Shown: one piece after another, positions 7,011-8,782 of the stretch | Layout: the number at the start of each line of letters is the position of its first letter | Position numbering within the stretch: the stretch's first letter is position 1 | Assembly: GCA_002338605.1 (NCBI GenBank) | Contig: DDIP01000194.1 | Location: forward strand, 1 to 8,782 | Length of the DNA: 8,782 bases | Origin: Proteobacteria bacterium UBA1847 | GTDB lineage: Bacteria; Pseudomonadota; Gammaproteobacteria; Steroidobacterales; Woeseiaceae | Direction: 5' to 3' | Program-made: the position numbers and the translations under genes | The notes under the pieces: model-generated | Told to the model about the DNA's origin: nothing | Seen by the model: the letters and a program-made list of their open reading frames with translations, nothing else | Databases searched by the model: none

Positions 7011-8782
7011 TTGTCATTTAACGAAGTCAGTGGTCGATATGACGGGCCAGCGCTTGAGGTTGAAGTGCTGGAGTTTTGGCGCGAGCACGACGTTTTTCAA
7101 AAGTCGCTCGACCGAACCAAAGGGAACCCGCAATTCAGTTTCAACGAAGGGCCGCCGACCGCCAATGGCAAGCCCGGCATTCACCACGTGCTTGCGCGCA
7201 GCTTCAAGGACATCTTTCCGCGCTACAAGACCATGCGGGGTTTTCACGTACCGCGGAAGGCCGGTTGGGATACGCACGGTTTGCCGGTCGAGCACGAAGT
7301 TGAAAAAGAACTCGGCATCTTCGACAAGAAAGAGATAGAGGAAAAAGTCGGCATCGCCGAATTCACGAAGCGCTGTCGCGATTCGGTCATGCGCTACATC
7401 GGCGACTGGGAGAAGATGACGGAGCGTATGGGCTTCTGGGTCAACCTCGACGAGGCCTACTACACACTCGATAACAGTTACATCGAGTCTGTCTGGCACC
7501 TGCTCAATAGGATCTGGGACAAGGGGCTTATCTACCAGGGCTACAAAGTCGTACCTTACGACCCGCGCATCGGGGCGACGCTGTCATCGCATGAGCTTGC
7601 GCTCGGCTACAAGGATGTCGAAGACCCGTCCATTACCGTGCGGTTTCAATTGCGCGACGAGTTGGACACGTATTTCCTGGTCTGGACGACAACGCCCTGG
7701 ACACTGCCGTCGAATCTTGCGCTCGCCGTCGGCAATGACATCGACTATAGCTATTGCAAGTCCGGTGGCCAGATACTCATCGTGGCCGAGGCGCTCCGTG
7801 AAGCCGTGTTCCGTGACATCGAACATAAAGTCGTGAAAACGGTCAAGGGCTCGAAGCTCGTGGGCATTCGGTACCAGCAGTTGTTCGACTACCTGTCCAT
7901 CGATGCGCCTAATGCGTTTCAGGTCTTCGAAGCAGATTTTGTCAGCACGGAAAGCGGTACCGGCATTGTGCACACCGCGCCGGCCTATGGTGTGGACGAT
8001 CTTGCGCTTGGCCAGGCTAACGATTTGCCGGTTGTTCACGGCGTCGGACTCGACGGTCATTTTGTCGATGAAGTCGAGCCTGTCAAAGGCCTGTTCTTCA
8101 AGGACGCCGACAAGCCGCTTATTCGCATTCTCAAAGATCGCGGCTTGATGTTTCGTTCAGAGCGCTACCTCCACAGCTACCCGTTTGGCTGGCGCACGGG
8201 TGATCCCATTCTCTATTACGCCAAGAACGCCTGGTACATCCGAACCTCGGATTTTCGCGATCGCATGACCGAACTGAATCAGACCATCAACTGGATACCG
8301 GCACACATCAGGGACGGGCGCTTCGGAAACTGGCTGGAGAACAACGTCGATTGGGCGTTGTCACGCGAGCGTTTCTGGGGAACGCCGCTTCCTGTCTGGA
8401 CCGACGGTGAAGGTGAGTTTCACTGCGTCGGGTCGGTCGGGGAACTCGAAGACCTGACGGGCAAGGACCTAAGCCAACTGGATCTGCATCGACCTGCCGT
8501 CGACGACATCACGTTTGAAAAAAACGGCAAGACCTGGACGCGTGTTCCTGAAGTCATTGACTGCTGGTTCGATTCCGGAGCCATGCCGTACGCCCAATGG
8601 CATTACCCGTTCGAAAATCACGACAAGTTCGAGAAGCATTTTCCAGCGGATTACATCTGCGAGGCGATCGACCAGACGCGCGGATGGTTCTACACCCTGC
8701 ACGCGATCTCGACGCTGGTATCTGACAGCATTGCCTACAGGAACTGCATTTGCCTGAACCTGATTGTCGACAAAGACGGCAA
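7011..8782 (+). CDS. ileS: Isoleucyl-tRNA synthetase, type 2 (IleRS2), 3' end outside window
   Basis: This cytosolic class I synthetase charges tRNA-Ile. The start is TTG 7011, with GGAG (6999-7002) eight bases upstream and an in-frame stop at 7005-7007, so no earlier start exists. The visible 590 residues show, in order: NEGPPTANGKPGIHHVLAR, where the HIGH signature appears as GIHH (residues 56-59); GWDTHGLPVE (85-93); the CP1 editing domain with VWTTTPWTLPSN (224-235) and GTGIVHTAPAYGVDD (316-330); the return to the catalytic core WALSRERFWGTPLPVW (448-463); DCWFDSG (517-523); and DQTRGWFYTLH (554-564). The window stops at VDKDG, just before where KMSKS is expected. The sequence is of the eukaryote-like type 2 rather than the usual proteobacterial type 1. 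The altered HXGH-to-GXHH signature is known in a subset of IleRS2 enzymes linked with very high mupirocin resistance. Expression should follow uncharged tRNA-Ile through the upstream T-box. The gene is not in the usual gammaproteobacterial ribF-ileS-lspA setting on its 5' side, which supports acquisition by transfer. Confidence 0.97.
   Translation, partial: MSFNEVSGRYDGPALEVEVLEFWREHDVFQKSLDRTKGNPQFSFNEGPPTANGKPGIHHVLARSFKDIFPRYKTMRGFHVPRKAGWDTHGLPVEHEVEKELGIFDKKEIEEKVGIAEFTKRCRDSVMRYIGDWEKMTERMGFWVNLDEAYYTLDNSYIESVWHLLNRIWDKGLIYQGYKVVPYDPRIGATLSSHELALGYKDVEDPSITVRFQLRDELDTYFLVWTTTPWTLPSNLALAVGNDIDYSYCKSGGQILIVAEALREAVFRDIEHKVVKTVKGSKLVGIRYQQLFDYLSIDAPNAFQVFEADFVSTESGTGIVHTAPAYGVDDLALGQANDLPVVHGVGLDGHFVDEVEPVKGLFFKDADKPLIRILKDRGLMFRSERYLHSYPFGWRTGDPILYYAKNAWYIRTSDFRDRMTELNQTINWIPAHIRDGRFGNWLENNVDWALSRERFWGTPLPVWTDGEGEFHCVGSVGELEDLTGKDLSQLDLHRPAVDDITFEKNGKTWTRVPEVIDCWFDSGAMPYAQWHYPFENHDKFEKHFPADYICEAIDQTRGWFYTLHAISTLVSDSIAYRNCICLNLIVDKDG

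Overview
The window reads as chromosome from a proteobacterium, most likely a gammaproteobacterium. The GroEL is of the beta/gamma type with a GGM-rich tail, and there is a periplasmic MsrP-MsrQ methionine sulfoxide reductase pair. I cannot place it below class from the sequence alone. The coding regions are moderately GC-rich, gene density is high, and several genes use GTG or TTG starts.

Layout. (1) The 3' part of groEL runs in from the left edge and ends at a strong UUCG-loop terminator (1377-1403). (2) A two-gene unit follows: a small four-helix membrane protein (1489-1929) and an XRE/Cro-type regulator (1929-2150), translationally coupled, with a consensus -35 and a small inverted repeat in front. 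(3) Convergent to it, on the minus strand, lie msrP and msrQ. The msrQ 3' end overlaps the regulator gene by 59 bases. (4) Divergent from msrP is a small unrecognised membrane protein (3778-4173). (5) An AT-rich intergenic stretch (4174-4456) holds short repeats. (6) A decayed epoxide-hydrolase-like alpha/beta hydrolase lies on the minus strand (4457-5111). It has two frameshifts, one in-frame stop and an internal deletion of the cap domain. (7) A GTG-started PlsC-type acyltransferase with a C-terminal membrane domain occupies 5164-6543. (8) A long leader (6544-7010) precedes a type-2 isoleucyl-tRNA synthetase gene that runs off the right edge.

The most notable part is the right end. The leader is a complete isoleucine-specific T-box riboswitch: Stem I with K-turn and specifier loop (codon ATC), a Stem III, an antiterminator with the TGGTACC bulge, and a competing intrinsic terminator with an exceptionally long stem. 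It controls an IleRS of the eukaryote-like type 2, whose HIGH signature is rearranged to GIHH. T-boxes are typical of Firmicutes and some other phyla and are not a normal feature of gammaproteobacterial synthetase genes. Leader plus ileS therefore look like a unit acquired together by transfer, giving tRNA-sensing control of a probably mupirocin-insensitive enzyme. The remaining genes appear to be ordinary, unrelated housekeeping or stress functions.
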